Shown: positions 52,911 to 61,491 of the stretch, piece by piece
Layout of the letters: every line of letters starts with the position of its first letter
How positions within the stretch are numbered: position 1 is the first letter of the stretch
Assembly (NCBI RefSeq): GCF_007991755.1
Contig: NZ_BJYY01000013.1
Span: 62,001-126,000, forward strand
From: Cellulomonas aerilata
Lineage (GTDB): Bacteria > Actinomycetota > Actinomycetes > Actinomycetales > Cellulomonadaceae
Length of the DNA: 64,000 nucleotides
Direction of reading: 5' to 3'
Program-made: the position numbers and the translations under genes
The notes under the pieces: model-generated
Database searches by the model: none
What the model saw: the letters and a program-made list of their open reading frames with translations, nothing else
What the model was told of the DNA's origin: nothing

Positions 52911-54602
52911 ATGAGCACGATGGACACCTCCCGCCAGGTCATCCAGGGGATCGGCGTCAGCCCGGGGCGGGCGGTCGGCCCCGTCCTGCGCATGCCCGAC
53001 CCGGTCCCGGAACCGGCCGCCGACTCCCGGCTGGGGGACGAGTCCGCCGACGACGCCGTGGCCCGCATCGCCGCCGCGTCCGAGGCCGTCCGGGGCCGGC
53101 TCGAGCAGGCCGCCGCGGGCGCCACCGGGACGAGCAAGGAGGTGCTCGAGACCACCGCGATGATGGCGGCCGACCCCAGCCTGGTGTCCACGGCGCAGGG
53201 GCTCGTCCGCTCGGGCGGGTTGTCCCCCGCCCGAGCCGTGTGGCAGGCGGCCGGCCAGGTGATCGACCAGCTCGCCTCCATCGGCGGGTACATGGCCGAG
53301 CGGACCCGCGACGTCGCGGACGTCCGGGACCGCGTGGTCGCCGACCTCACCGGCCGGCCCGCGCCCGGCGTCCCGGACCCCGGTCACCCGTTCGTGCTGG
53401 TCGCGCGCGACCTGGCGCCGGCGGACACCGCGACCCTGGACCCCGACCAGGTCGTCGCCATCGTCACCAGCGAGGGCGGACCCACGTCGCACACCGCGAT
53501 CCTCGCCCGCGCGCTCGGCATCCCGGCCGTGGTCGGCGCCGCCTCCGCCGTCGACCTCGCCGCCGACGCCCGGGTGCTGGTGGACGGTGCCAAGGGCGAG
53601 GTGACCGTCGACCCGAGCGACGACGAGGTCGCCCGCGCGCAGGCGCTCGCGGCGCAGGTCCGGACCTTCGACGGCCACGGCCGCACCAGCGACGGCCACG
53701 CCGTCCCGCTGCTGGCCAACATCGGCAAGCCGGACGGCGCGCAGGCCGCCGCCGACGCCGGCGCGGAGGGGGTCGGCCTGTTCCGCACGGAGTTCTGCTT
53801 CCTGGACCGCACCCAGGCGCCGTCCATCGAGGAGCAGGTGAGCCAGTACCGCCAGGTGCTCGCCGCGTTCCCCGGCAAGAAGGTCGTCGTCCGGACCCTG
53901 GACGCGGGTGCCGACAAGCCGCTGCCGTTCCTGACGAACACCGAGGAGCCGAACCCGGCGCTGGGGGTGCGGGGGCTGCGGACGTCGTGGCGCAACCCGC
54001 AGGTGCTCGAGGACCAGCTCGACGCCATCGCGCAGGCCGCCGCGGCGGAGAGCGCCGACACGTGGGTCATGGCGCCGATGGTCGCGACCGTGGAGGAGAC
54101 CGCGGACTTCGTCGACCGCTGCACCGCGCACGGGCTGCGCACGGCCGGCGTCATGGTCGAGGTCCCCAGCGCCGCGCTCGTCTCGGGCCCGATCCTGGCG
54201 CGGGCGGCGTTCGCGAGCATCGGCACGAACGACCTCACCCAGTACGCGATGGCGTCCGACCGGATGCTCGGCGACCTCGCCGCGCTGTCGACGTCGTGGC
54301 AGCCGGCCGTGCTGCACCTCGTCGCGGCCACCTGCCGCGGCGGGGAGCAGAACGGCAAGCCGGTCGGCGTGTGCGGGGAGGCCGCGGCGGACCCGGCGCT
54401 CGCCGTGGTGCTGGTCGGCCTCGGCGTGGCGACGCTGTCCATGAGCCCGCGGGCGCTGGCCGACGTCGCGGCCGTGCTCCAGACGGTCACGCGCGAGGAG
54501 TGCACGCGGCTGGCGGGGGTCGCGCTGGCCGCCGAGACGGCCGACGGCGCGCGCGCGGCAGTCCGGGCCGAGCTGCCGGTCCTGGAGGAGCTCGGGCTGT
54601 AG
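52911..54602 (+). CDS. ptsI: PTS enzyme I (phosphoenolpyruvate-protein phosphotransferase)
   Basis: 563 residues from ATG 52911. The N-terminal HPr-binding part is followed by the phosphohistidine motif EGGPTSHTAILARALGIPAVVG (H194). The PEP-binding barrel has GAEGVGLFRTEFCFLDR, VVVRTLDAGADKPLPF, GVRGLRTSW, VEVPSAALV, FASIGTNDLTQYAMASDR and VCGEAAADP. It starts the phosphate relay from PEP to HPr. Typical length 550-575. It follows EIIC on the same strand with a hairpin between, and converges with ptsH. Confidence 0.96.
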   Translation: MSTMDTSRQVIQGIGVSPGRAVGPVLRMPDPVPEPAADSRLGDESADDAVARIAAASEAVRGRLEQAAAGATGTSKEVLETTAMMAADPSLVSTAQGLVRSGGLSPARAVWQAAGQVIDQLASIGGYMAERTRDVADVRDRVVADLTGRPAPGVPDPGHPFVLVARDLAPADTATLDPDQVVAIVTSEGGPTSHTAILARALGIPAVVGAASAVDLAADARVLVDGAKGEVTVDPSDDEVARAQALAAQVRTFDGHGRTSDGHAVPLLANIGKPDGAQAAADAGAEGVGLFRTEFCFLDRTQAPSIEEQVSQYRQVLAAFPGKKVVVRTLDAGADKPLPFLTNTEEPNPALGVRGLRTSWRNPQVLEDQLDAIAQAAAAESADTWVMAPMVATVEETADFVDRCTAHGLRTAGVMVEVPSAALVSGPILARAAFASIGTNDLTQYAMASDRMLGDLAALSTSWQPAVLHLVAATCRGGEQNGKPVGVCGEAAADPALAVVLVGLGVATLSMSPRALADVAAVLQTVTREECTRLAGVALAAETADGARAAVRAELPVLEELGL

Positions 54603-54612
54603 CCCCGGCACG

Positions 54613-54653
54613 CGACGACGCCCGCGTCCCTCGCGGGGGCCCGGGCGTCGTCG
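54613..54653. terminator. Bidirectional hairpin between ptsI and ptsH
   Basis: CGACGACGCCCG (54613-54624) pairs with CGGGCGTCGTCG (54642-54653), a perfect 12-bp stem. A further 8-bp palindrome (CCGGCAGG-TT-CCTGCCGG) lies at 54676-54693. Confidence 0.65.
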
Positions 54654-54694
54654 TACCGGCGGGTGCCGGCCGGTTCCGGCAGGTTCCTGCCGGC

Positions 54695-54733
54695 GGAGCA
54701 GGCCTGTGGAGCAGGCCGGTGGAGCAGGCCGGT
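54695..54733. repeat. Three tandem 13-bp units next to the ptsH stop
   Basis: GGAGCAGGCC(T/G)GT is repeated three times without gaps, nine bases from the ptsH stop codon. Non-coding; the role is unknown. Confidence 0.9.
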
Positions 54734-54741
54734 GGGACGGG

Positions 54742-55008
54742 CTAGTGCTCCTCGGGCGTCTGCAGGTACTTCTCGAGCGCGTCCAGCGCGACCTCCGCGC
54801 CGTCACCGTCCGCCGACAGCACGACCTCGTCGCCCGCGGCGGCGCCGAGCGTCATGACGCCGAGGATGCTGTTCGCGGCGACCGGGTCCCCGCCGTCCTT
54901 GCGGACCGTGACGGCCACCGGCTGCTCACCCGCCAGCTTCACGAAGAGGGCGGCGGGGCGCGCGTGCAGCCCCTCGGCGATCGCGACGGTCACTCGACGT
55001 TCGGGCAC
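54742..55008 (-). CDS. ptsH: PTS phosphocarrier protein HPr
   Basis: 88 residues from GTG 55008 with CCGGAGG five bases upstream. The active-site histidine is H15 in EGLHARPAALFVKLAG. The regulatory serine region is AANSILGVMTLGAAAGDEV (S47). It carries phosphate from enzyme I to EIIA proteins. Its promoter region holds a near-perfect DasR/NagR-type operator. The frame extends upstream to 55122, but that part overlaps the operator and globin promoter. Confidence 0.95.
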   Translation of the reverse strand: MPERRVTVAIAEGLHARPAALFVKLAGEQPVAVTVRKDGGDPVAANSILGVMTLGAAAGDEVVLSADGDGAEVALDALEKYLQTPEEH

Positions 55009-55054
55009 AGCTACCTCCGGTGTTCCGGACCCGGGGTGATCGTCCGGGCCTCGC

Positions 55055-55075
55055 TGGTCTGGACCACCCACCATA
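55055..55075 (-). promoter_or_regulatory. ptsH promoter with near-perfect dre-like operator
   Basis: TGGTCTGGACCA (55055-55066) matches 11 of 12 positions of TGGTCTAGACCA, the DasR/NagR palindrome. On the minus strand TATGGT (55075 to 55070) is a plausible -10 placing the start site inside the operator. Binding would block ptsH transcription. The -35 is not obvious. Confidence 0.65.
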
Positions 55076-55112
55076 GCCCGGGCGCCCGCCGCGCCGGTGG
55101 GAGAATGGGGCC

Positions 55113-55517
55113 GTGACTTCACCCGGCCCCGAGGCCCGCGCCGCCTCCTTCCACGCCGCCATCGGCGGGCACGAGACGTTCGTCCGGCTCGTCGACCGCT
55201 TCTACGAGGGCGTCGCGGGCGACCCCGTCCTGTCCGCCATGTACCCGGAGGCGGACCACGCCGGGGCGCGCGAGCGGCTGACCCTCTTCCTCGAGCAGTA
55301 CTGGGGCGGCCCGACGACGTACTCCGAGCAGCGCGGGCACCCCCGGCTGCGGATGCGGCACGCGCCGTACAAGGTCAACCCGGACGCGCGCGACCGGTGG
55401 CTGGCGCACATGCGGGTCGCCGTCGACTCCCTCGGGCTGGCGCCGCTGCACCAGGCGCAGCTGTGGGACTACCTGGAGCGGGCCGCGCACTCCCTGCTGA
55501 ACACCTTCGACGACTGA
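55113..55517 (+). CDS. glbO: Truncated hemoglobin, group II (TrHbO-like)
   Basis: 134 residues from GTG 55113. The 2-on-2 globin pattern is clear: [18 protein letters not shown] with distal Y31 (B10), [24 protein letters not shown], proximal H83 in [10 protein letters not shown], and [12 protein letters not shown]. Group II actinobacterial proteins bind O2/CO tightly, and are linked to oxygen or NO handling. GAGAAT sits six bases before the GTG without a ribosome site, so likely leaderless. The gene is divergent from ptsH. Confidence 0.93.
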   Translation: MTSPGPEARAASFHAAIGGHETFVRLVDRFYEGVAGDPVLSAMYPEADHAGARERLTLFLEQYWGGPTTYSEQRGHPRLRMRHAPYKVNPDARDRWLAHMRVAVDSLGLAPLHQAQLWDYLERAAHSLLNTFDD

Positions 55518-55587
55518 GCGGCGCGACCGCGCGCCCGACGACCGCGCGAGGTGGCGCGGGGCGCCCTGAGCCCCGACGCTGTGCCCC

Positions 55588-56565
55588 ATGACCGCACCGA
55601 CTCCCCTGCCCGCCGGCGAGCCCACGCCGTCCGCCGACGTCCCTGCGGACGTCCCCGCAGACGCGCCGGCCGAGGACGCGCCCGACCCGCTGGCCCGCGT
55701 CCTGGAGGCGCTGCGGCTCGACCAGGTCGACGCGGACCACTTCGTCGGGCCGAGCCTGCACCGCCCCCGGGGACGGGTCTTCGGCGGCCAGGTGCTGGCC
55801 CAGGCCCTGGTCGCCGCCGGGCGCACCGTGCCGGACGGGCGGCTGCCGCACTCGCTGCACGGCTACTTCCTGCGGCCCGGCGACGTGCGCAAGCCCATCG
55901 AGTTCGCCGTGGAGCGGATGCGCGACGGCCGGTCCTTCAGCGCCCGGCGCACCCACGCGCTGCAGGACGGCGCGCCGATCCTGTCGATGATCACCTCGTT
56001 CCAGGAGGAGCAGCAGGGCCTGGACCACGCCGACCCGATGCCCGACGCCCCGCCGCCGGACGACGTCGTCAGCGCCCTGGACGTGCTGGGGCCGATCGAC
56101 CACCCGATGGCGACGTTCTGGACGCAGTCGGCCGCGTTCGACCTGCGGCACGTGGAGCGGTCGATCTTCATCGGCCCGGGCCGCGAGCGGACCGACCGCC
56201 AGATGGTGTGGGTCCGCGCGCACGGCCAGGTGCCCTCGGTACGCGCCTCCGGCGACCCGTCCGGCGGCCCGTCGGACCAGGTCCTGCACCGGGCGCTCAT
56301 GGCGTTCGCCTGCGACCAGATCATGCTCGAGCCCGTGCTGCGCCGGCACGGGCACAGCTGGGTGTCCCCCGGGCTGTCGATGGCGAGCCTGGACCACGCG
56401 ATGTGGTGGCACCGACCGGCACGGGTCGACGAGTGGCTGCTCTACGTGCAGTCGTCCCCGAGCAGCCAGGGCGGGCGCGGCCTGACCGCCGCGAAGGTGT
56501 ACGCCCAGGACGGCACCCTGGTGGCGAGCATCGCCCAGGAGGGGATGGTCCGGCTGCCGGACTGA
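55588..56565 (+). CDS. tesB: Acyl-CoA thioesterase II (TesB family)
   Basis: 325 residues from ATG 55588. A ~40-residue Pro/Ala/Asp-rich N-terminus precedes the double hot-dog fold. Motifs: GRVFGGQVLAQALVAAGRTV, LHGYFLRPGD, RMRDGRSFSARRTHALQDG, and SMASLDHAMWWHRP with the catalytic aspartate. It hydrolyses acyl-CoA in the cytoplasm. It sits 70 bp after the globin gene; no functional link is evident. Confidence 0.93.
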   Translation: MTAPTPLPAGEPTPSADVPADVPADAPAEDAPDPLARVLEALRLDQVDADHFVGPSLHRPRGRVFGGQVLAQALVAAGRTVPDGRLPHSLHGYFLRPGDVRKPIEFAVERMRDGRSFSARRTHALQDGAPILSMITSFQEEQQGLDHADPMPDAPPPDDVVSALDVLGPIDHPMATFWTQSAAFDLRHVERSIFIGPGRERTDRQMVWVRAHGQVPSVRASGDPSGGPSDQVLHRALMAFACDQIMLEPVLRRHGHSWVSPGLSMASLDHAMWWHRPARVDEWLLYVQSSPSSQGGRGLTAAKVYAQDGTLVASIAQEGMVRLPD

Positions 56566-56608
56566 CCCTCGGCGCGCGCGACGACCGCGCACGCGCGAGA
56601 CTCACGTG

Positions 56609-57586
56609 ATGCCACGCCTGCGCCGGGTCCACATCAGCACCCCGGGGTGGACCCGGACCCCCGCCGGGGACGGCTTCGTGTACCTGGCCCGCGACGGCAG
56701 CCCGGTCGACGACCCGGACGAGCTCGACCGGATCAGCTCGCTGGCCATCCCGCCGGCCTGGCAGGACGTGTGGATCTGCCCGTACGCCTCGGGCCACATC
56801 CAGGCCGCCGGCGTGGACGCCGCCGGCCGCCGCCAGTACCTGTACCACTCCCAGTGGCGGCTGCGGCGCGACCGCGCCAAGCACGACCACGTGCTCGACG
56901 TGGCGCGCCGGCTGCCCGACGCCCGCAAGCAGGTCGAGGTGGACCTCGACCAGAAGGGGTGGCCGCGTAGCCGTGCCCTCGCGCTCGCGTTCCGGCTGCT
57001 GGACCTGGCGTACTTCCGGGCCGGCAACGAGACCTACGCGCGCACCAACGGGTCCTACGGCCTGGCGACCCTGCGGCGCGAGCACGTGCAGATCCGCTCC
57101 GACCGGACGGTGCGGTTCCTGTACCCGGCCAAGTCCGGCCAGGTCCGGGACGTCGTCGTCGAGGACGAGGAGGTCGCGCGGCTGGTGACGTCCCTGCGGC
57201 GACGCACCGGCGGCGGCCAGGAGCTGCTCGCGTGGCGCGACGGGCGCACCTGGTACGACATCACCAGCGCGGACGTGACGACGTACGTCAAGTCGGTGCT
57301 CGGCGACGACGCGTCGCCCAAGGACTTCAGGACCTGGCACGCGACGGTGCTGGCGGCCCGCGGGCTGGCCGAGGCCGGTGCACCGCCGAGGTCCGACCGC
57401 GCGCGGCGCACGGTGGTCACCGAGGTCGTGCGCGGGGTCGCGGACGCGCTGGGCAACACCCCCGCGGTGTGCCGCGCGTCCTACATCGACGCCCGGCTGG
57501 TGGACCTGTGGGAGCGCGGGGAGACGATCGGCCCCACCCGGTCCCGCGACGAGGCCGAGCGCGCCGTCCTGGAGCTGCTCGGATGA
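56609..57586 (+). CDS. DNA topoisomerase IB (poxvirus type)
   Basis: 325 residues from ATG 56609 (GTG 56606 directly before is an alternative). Domains: N-terminal LRRVHISTPGWTRTP and DELDRISSLAIPPAWQDVWI, then the catalytic region with LYHSQWRLRRDRAKHDHVL, NGSYGLATLRREHVQIRS, SPKDFRTWHATVLAARGL (catalytic R and H) and the tyrosine in CRASYIDARLVDLW (Y292). It relaxes supercoiled DNA by forming a 3'-phosphotyrosyl link. Length matches bacterial members (~320-360). Its stop overlaps the next start (ATGA). Confidence 0.93.
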   Translation: MPRLRRVHISTPGWTRTPAGDGFVYLARDGSPVDDPDELDRISSLAIPPAWQDVWICPYASGHIQAAGVDAAGRRQYLYHSQWRLRRDRAKHDHVLDVARRLPDARKQVEVDLDQKGWPRSRALALAFRLLDLAYFRAGNETYARTNGSYGLATLRREHVQIRSDRTVRFLYPAKSGQVRDVVVEDEEVARLVTSLRRRTGGGQELLAWRDGRTWYDITSADVTTYVKSVLGDDASPKDFRTWHATVLAARGLAEAGAPPRSDRARRTVVTEVVRGVADALGNTPAVCRASYIDARLVDLWERGETIGPTRSRDEAERAVLELLG

Positions 57587-59220
57587 GCGCCGACGACGGC
57601 GCCGCCCGCACCCAGCACGCCACCGTCGACGCCGGGACGCTCCGGCCGGGTCCGCCGCTGACGGTCGCGGTCACCGGCGTGACCGGCTACGTCGGTGGGC
57701 GGCTGGTCCCCGAGCTGCTCGCCGCCGGGCACCGGGTCCGCGCGATCGCCCGCAACCCCGCGCGGCTGCGCGGGCGGGACTGGTACGACGACGTCGACGT
57801 CGTGCAGGCCGACGCCGCCGACCCGGCCGCGATCCGCGGCGCGCTGGAGGGCGTCGACGTCGCGTACTACCTCATCCACTCCCTCGGCTCGGGGCGGCGG
57901 TTCGAGGCACGCGACCGGCGCACCGCGCTGACGTTCGCGCAGGCGGCGCGGGAGGCCGGCGTCGGGCGGATCGTCTACCTCGGCGGGCTCCACCCGGACA
58001 CCGACGCGCTGTCCCCGCACCTGGAGTCCCGCAAGGAGGTCGGCGAGATCCTGCTGGCGTCCGGCGTCCCGACGACGGTGCTGCGCGCGGCGGTGATCCT
58101 CGGGTCCGGCTCGGCGTCGTTCGAGATGATGCGCTACCTCACCGAGCGCCTGCCGGCGATGACGACGCCGCGGTGGGTCGAGAACCGGATCCAGCCCATC
58201 GCCATCCGCGACGTGCTGCGCTACCTCGTCGGCTCGGCGCGGATGCCGGCGGACGTCAGCCGGGCGTTCGACATCGGCGGCCCGGAGATCCTCACCTACC
58301 GCCAGATGATGCAGCGGTACGCCCGGGCCGCCGGGCTGCCGCCGCGCCTGATCGTCGCCGTGCCGGTGCTGTCCCCGCGGCTGTCCAGCCTGTGGGTGGG
58401 CCTGGTGACGCCGGTGCCGTCGGGGCTGGCCCGGCCGCTGGTGGAGTCGCTCGTGCACGAGGTGGTGTGCAAGGAGCACGACATCGCCCGGTACGTCCCG
58501 GACCCGCCGGACGGGCTGCTGTCGTTCGACCGGGCGGTCGGCCTGGCCCTCGCCCGCATCCAGCAGGCCGACGTCGTCACGCGGTGGTCGTCGGCGTCGG
58601 TGGCGGGGGCGCCGAGCGACCCGCTGCCCACCGACCCGGACTGGGCGGGCGGCTCGCTGTACGTCGACGAGCGCACCACGGCTGTCCGCGCCGATCCCGA
58701 GGACCTGTGGGCGGTGCTGGAGAGCGTCGGCGGGGAGCGTGGCTGGTACTCCTGGGCGCTGGCGTGGCAGGTCCGCGGGCTGCTGGACCGGCTCTCGGGC
58801 GGGCCCGGGCTGCGGCGCGGGCGGCGCGACCCGCTGCGGCTCGCGGTGGACGACGCCGTGGACTTCTGGCGGGTGGAGGAGGTCGAGCCCGGCCGGCTGC
58901 TGCGCCTGCGCGCCGAGATGCGGCTGCCGGGGCTGGCCTGGCTCGAGCTGCGGGTGGAGCAGCCGGACGGGCGGACCGTCTTCTCCCAGCGCGCGATCTT
59001 CCACCCGCACGGGCTCGCCGGGCAGCTGTACTGGTGGTCGGTCACGCCGTTCCACGGGGTGGTCTTCGGCGGGATGCAGCGCGGGATCGCGCGGGAGGCC
59101 GAACGCCGGGCCGCGCGGCGGCGCGGCGTGCCGGAGGTGGTCCGGCCCGGCGGCGAGCCCGAGGCGGGCCGGCTCGGCGGCGTGCCGGAGGCCGGCCGGC
59201 CCGGCGGGCCGGCCGACTGA
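57583..59220 (+). CDS. NAD(P)-binding SDR/NmrA-type protein with DUF2867 C-terminal domain
   Basis: 545 residues. ATG 57583 overlaps the topoisomerase stop. The Rossmann domain is AVTGVTGYVGGRLVPELL, then a long stretch with IVYLGGLHPDTDALSPHLES and GVPTTVLRAAVILGSGSASF, typical of YbjT-type atypical SDRs. The C-terminal region with WYSWALAWQVRGLLDRLSGGPGLRRGRRD and LPGLAWLELRVEQPDGRTV matches DUF2867. The last ~35 residues are Gly/Pro/Arg repeats. Function unknown; a link to DNA metabolism through the upstream coupling is speculative. Confidence 0.85.
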   Translation: MSADDGAARTQHATVDAGTLRPGPPLTVAVTGVTGYVGGRLVPELLAAGHRVRAIARNPARLRGRDWYDDVDVVQADAADPAAIRGALEGVDVAYYLIHSLGSGRRFEARDRRTALTFAQAAREAGVGRIVYLGGLHPDTDALSPHLESRKEVGEILLASGVPTTVLRAAVILGSGSASFEMMRYLTERLPAMTTPRWVENRIQPIAIRDVLRYLVGSARMPADVSRAFDIGGPEILTYRQMMQRYARAAGLPPRLIVAVPVLSPRLSSLWVGLVTPVPSGLARPLVESLVHEVVCKEHDIARYVPDPPDGLLSFDRAVGLALARIQQADVVTRWSSASVAGAPSDPLPTDPDWAGGSLYVDERTTAVRADPEDLWAVLESVGGERGWYSWALAWQVRGLLDRLSGGPGLRRGRRDPLRLAVDDAVDFWRVEEVEPGRLLRLRAEMRLPGLAWLELRVEQPDGRTVFSQRAIFHPHGLAGQLYWWSVTPFHGVVFGGMQRGIAREAERRAARRRGVPEVVRPGGEPEAGRLGGVPEAGRPGGPAD

Positions 59221-59244
59221 GCACCACCGCCGGTCGCCACCGGA

Positions 59245-59279
59245 GTCCCGGGCGCCGCCGTCCGGCGGGCGCCCGGGAC
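59245..59279. terminator. Bidirectional hairpin between SDR and SOD-like genes
   Basis: GTCCCGGGCGCC (59245-59256) pairs with GGCGCCCGGGAC (59268-59279), a perfect 12-bp stem between convergent genes. Confidence 0.65.
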
Positions 59280-59293
59280 CGGGCCCGGACGCG

Positions 59294-59815
59294 TCAGAAG
59301 TGGACGGGCAGGCAGGCGATGCGGCCGCCGGCGCTGCCGTCCGGGCTCGTCGGCAGGGCGTGCACGACCACGGAGTGCGCCCCACCGGACGGGATCGTGA
59401 ACGGCACGTCGGCGCGCGCGTACGCCGTCCCCCCGCGACCCACCGTGAAGTCGAGCCAGACCTCGGTCTGGTCCGACACCGCCGTCGGCGGCTGCCCGGT
59501 GCTGTTGTAGTGCGGTCCGGCCAGGGCGCCGTTGCCCGGGACGCAGTGACCGACGTGGACGTGTGCGCCGTACTCCTGACCGGCGGCGGACCGTGGCAGG
59601 CCGCGCAGCCGCAGGACCACGGTCGTCCCGTCGGACGTCTCCCAGGCGGACACCGAGCCGCGGGCGCCGTCGGTGACCGAGGCGGCGGGTTGCAGGTCGG
59701 TGAGCGGCCCGTGGTGGTGCACGAGCGGGTCCGCCACCGCGGGTGCGGTGAGGGCGAGGGTGGGGGCGGCTAGCGCCAGGGCAGCGAGCGCGCGCAGCGG
59801 ACGACGGACGTGCAT
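59294..59815 (-). CDS. Secreted Cu/Zn-superoxide-dismutase-like protein
   Basis: 173 residues from the ATG at 59815 with GGAGGGGAAC upstream. A signal peptide (HVRRPLRALAALALAAPTLALTAPAVA) is followed by a beta-barrel domain. SODC-like parts are GAHVHVGHCVPGNGALAGPHYN (the HVH metal ligands and a cysteine), VVVHALP and GGRIACLPV (second disulfide cysteine). The central zinc loop with its D and extra H ligands is reduced, so copper binding may be altered or the protein may not be an active dismutase. Alternative reading: a CHRD-like domain protein. Confidence 0.72.
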   Translation of the reverse strand: MHVRRPLRALAALALAAPTLALTAPAVADPLVHHHGPLTDLQPAASVTDGARGSVSAWETSDGTTVVLRLRGLPRSAAGQEYGAHVHVGHCVPGNGALAGPHYNSTGQPPTAVSDQTEVWLDFTVGRGGTAYARADVPFTIPSGGAHSVVVHALPTSPDGSAGGRIACLPVHF

Positions 59816-60075
59816 GGTGTTCCCCTCCAGGTGTCGGCCGGCGGCCGGGACCGCCGTGGGCGTCCGCAGCTGCCGGACGGGCCGGCGCCGCGGCGGTGGG
59901 CGACGGCCGGCGCGGTCCCGCGCCGGCCGCCACGACGACGACCGCCGGCCCGCGCGGCTGCACCGTCGCAGCACGCCCACGCCCCCTGCGGCCGACTTGG
60001 CTCGCCCGCCCGGTCTACTCCCGACCGCCGTCCGGCGGCAAGGGGGTGCCGTCGTCCCTCGCCGTCGGGGGGCGG

Positions 60076-60891
60076 TCAGGTGGTCGGGGGCCGTCCCGTG
60101 GGTGCCGTCCCGTGGGTGGCGCGGTGGCGTCGCGTGCGGGCGAGCAGCTTCTCGCCGTACCGGGCCCACGGCCCGTCGCCTGGCGTGTGGATCCGCACGG
60201 ACCGCACGCCCTTCACCACCCGCTGCACCATCCCCCGGGCGTCACGGAACGGGCGGGCCGAGATCGCGACCCGCAGCGACCGGTCCAGCCGCACCTGGCG
60301 CCCGCGCCCGATGTGGAAGCTCAGGTCGATGTCGTCGTGCACCGCGTCGGACCCGGCGTGCACCTGGTCGCGCACGTCCGCCCACGCCGACGCGCGCATC
60401 GCGAGGTTCGACCCGAACAGCGGCGGGTGCCCCAGCGCCAGACCGACCAGGACGAAGTACGGGCGCATGTACAGCAGGTCCGCGAGGGCGCGGCGCACGC
60501 GGGGCAGCTCGGCGAACACCCCGGGTCCGGTCAGCGCGCGCAGCCCGGGGTCGGCGGCGAAGGCCCGCTCGATCCGCTCGACCCAGTCGGGCGGGAGCTC
60601 GCAGTCCGCGTCGCAGCGGGCGATGAGGTCCCCGGTCGCGGCGTCGTACCCGGTCGCCGCGGCCGGCCAGATGCCCTGGACCGCCTCCGTCACCACCCGG
60701 GCGCCGTACGCACGGGCGAGCGCCGCGGTCCGGTCGCGGGAGTTGTTGTCGACGACGACGACCTCGTGCGGCGGTCGGGTCTGCCGGGCGAGCGACCGCA
60801 GGCAGGCGCCGAGCAGCCGCTCCTCGTCGTAGGCCGGGACGACGACCGTGGTCCGCAGCGCCCCGCCGCCCGCGCCGGCCGGGACGCTCAC
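60076..60891 (-). CDS. Family 2 glycosyltransferase
   Basis: 271 residues; GTG 60891 overlaps the thioesterase stop as GTGA. The GT-A core reads TTVVVPAYDEERLLGACLRS, VVVVDNNSRDRTAALARAYG, and the metal-binding segment IARCDADCELPPDWVERIE. ALGHPPLFGSNLAMR and the acidic VHDDIDLSFHIG follow. No membrane segments are clear except near YMRPYFVLVGLALG. It transfers an unknown sugar to an unknown acceptor. The longer frame to 61113 is the antisense of the thioesterase and was excluded. Confidence 0.88.
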   Translation of the reverse strand: MSVPAGAGGGALRTTVVVPAYDEERLLGACLRSLARQTRPPHEVVVVDNNSRDRTAALARAYGARVVTEAVQGIWPAAATGYDAATGDLIARCDADCELPPDWVERIERAFAADPGLRALTGPGVFAELPRVRRALADLLYMRPYFVLVGLALGHPPLFGSNLAMRASAWADVRDQVHAGSDAVHDDIDLSFHIGRGRQVRLDRSLRVAISARPFRDARGMVQRVVKGVRSVRIHTPGDGPWARYGEKLLARTRRHRATHGTAPTGRPPTT

Positions 60892-61379
60892 GCCTCGGCG
60901 GCGCGCCGGCGGCGCATCGCGACCGGCTCGCCGAGGAAGGGCGACCAGGCCGCCCGCTCCGTGTCGGTGATCCGCCGGGGGCGACCGGTCGCCGTGTCGA
61001 CCAGGACCAGCGTCGTGGTGGCACGCGCGTAGGGCTCGGACTCGGCGTCCGGCACGCCGTCGTGCACCACGTAGCAGACGTCGATGCTCGCCCCGCCCAG
61101 GTGCCCGATCCACAGCTGCACCACGACGGGCGCGCGGCGGTAGTCCAGCGGGCGCAGGTACTCGATCTCCTGCCGCGCGACCAGGGTGGTGGTCTGCGCG
61201 CCGAGGCCCGCGTCGATCACCGCCGACGGGCGCCCGGTCGCGTCACCCGCCCCGGGGTGGGACCAGAACGCCTCGATCCGCGCCTCCTCCAGGAGCTGCA
61301 GCATCTGGGCGTTGTTGACGTGCCCGTAGGCGTCGAGGTCGGCCCAGCGCAGCTGGACCGGGACGTCGATCCGGGTCAT
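60888..61379 (-). CDS. Acyl-CoA thioesterase, 4HBT hot-dog family
   Basis: 163 residues from the ATG at 61379 (GGAGGAGCGAGCC upstream). The motif LRWADLDAYGHVNNAQMLQLL carries the catalytic aspartate of 4-hydroxybenzoyl-CoA/YbgC-type thioesterases. QEIEYLRPLDYRRAPVVVQ and SIDVCYVVHD complete the fold. It cleaves acyl-CoA thioesters. It is coupled to the glycosyltransferase. Confidence 0.9.
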   Translation of the reverse strand: MTRIDVPVQLRWADLDAYGHVNNAQMLQLLEEARIEAFWSHPGAGDATGRPSAVIDAGLGAQTTTLVARQEIEYLRPLDYRRAPVVVQLWIGHLGGASIDVCYVVHDGVPDAESEPYARATTTLVLVDTATGRPRRITDTERAAWSPFLGEPVAMRRRRAAEA

Positions 61380-61491
61380 CGGCTCGCTCCTCCGGGGCAG
61401 GGGTGGGTGGGTTCGTGGGTGGCCGGCCGGGTGGGTCCGTCGCGGGCCGGCCGGGCGGGTCGGTGGCCCGTCGGCCGGCCAGGTCCGGCGT

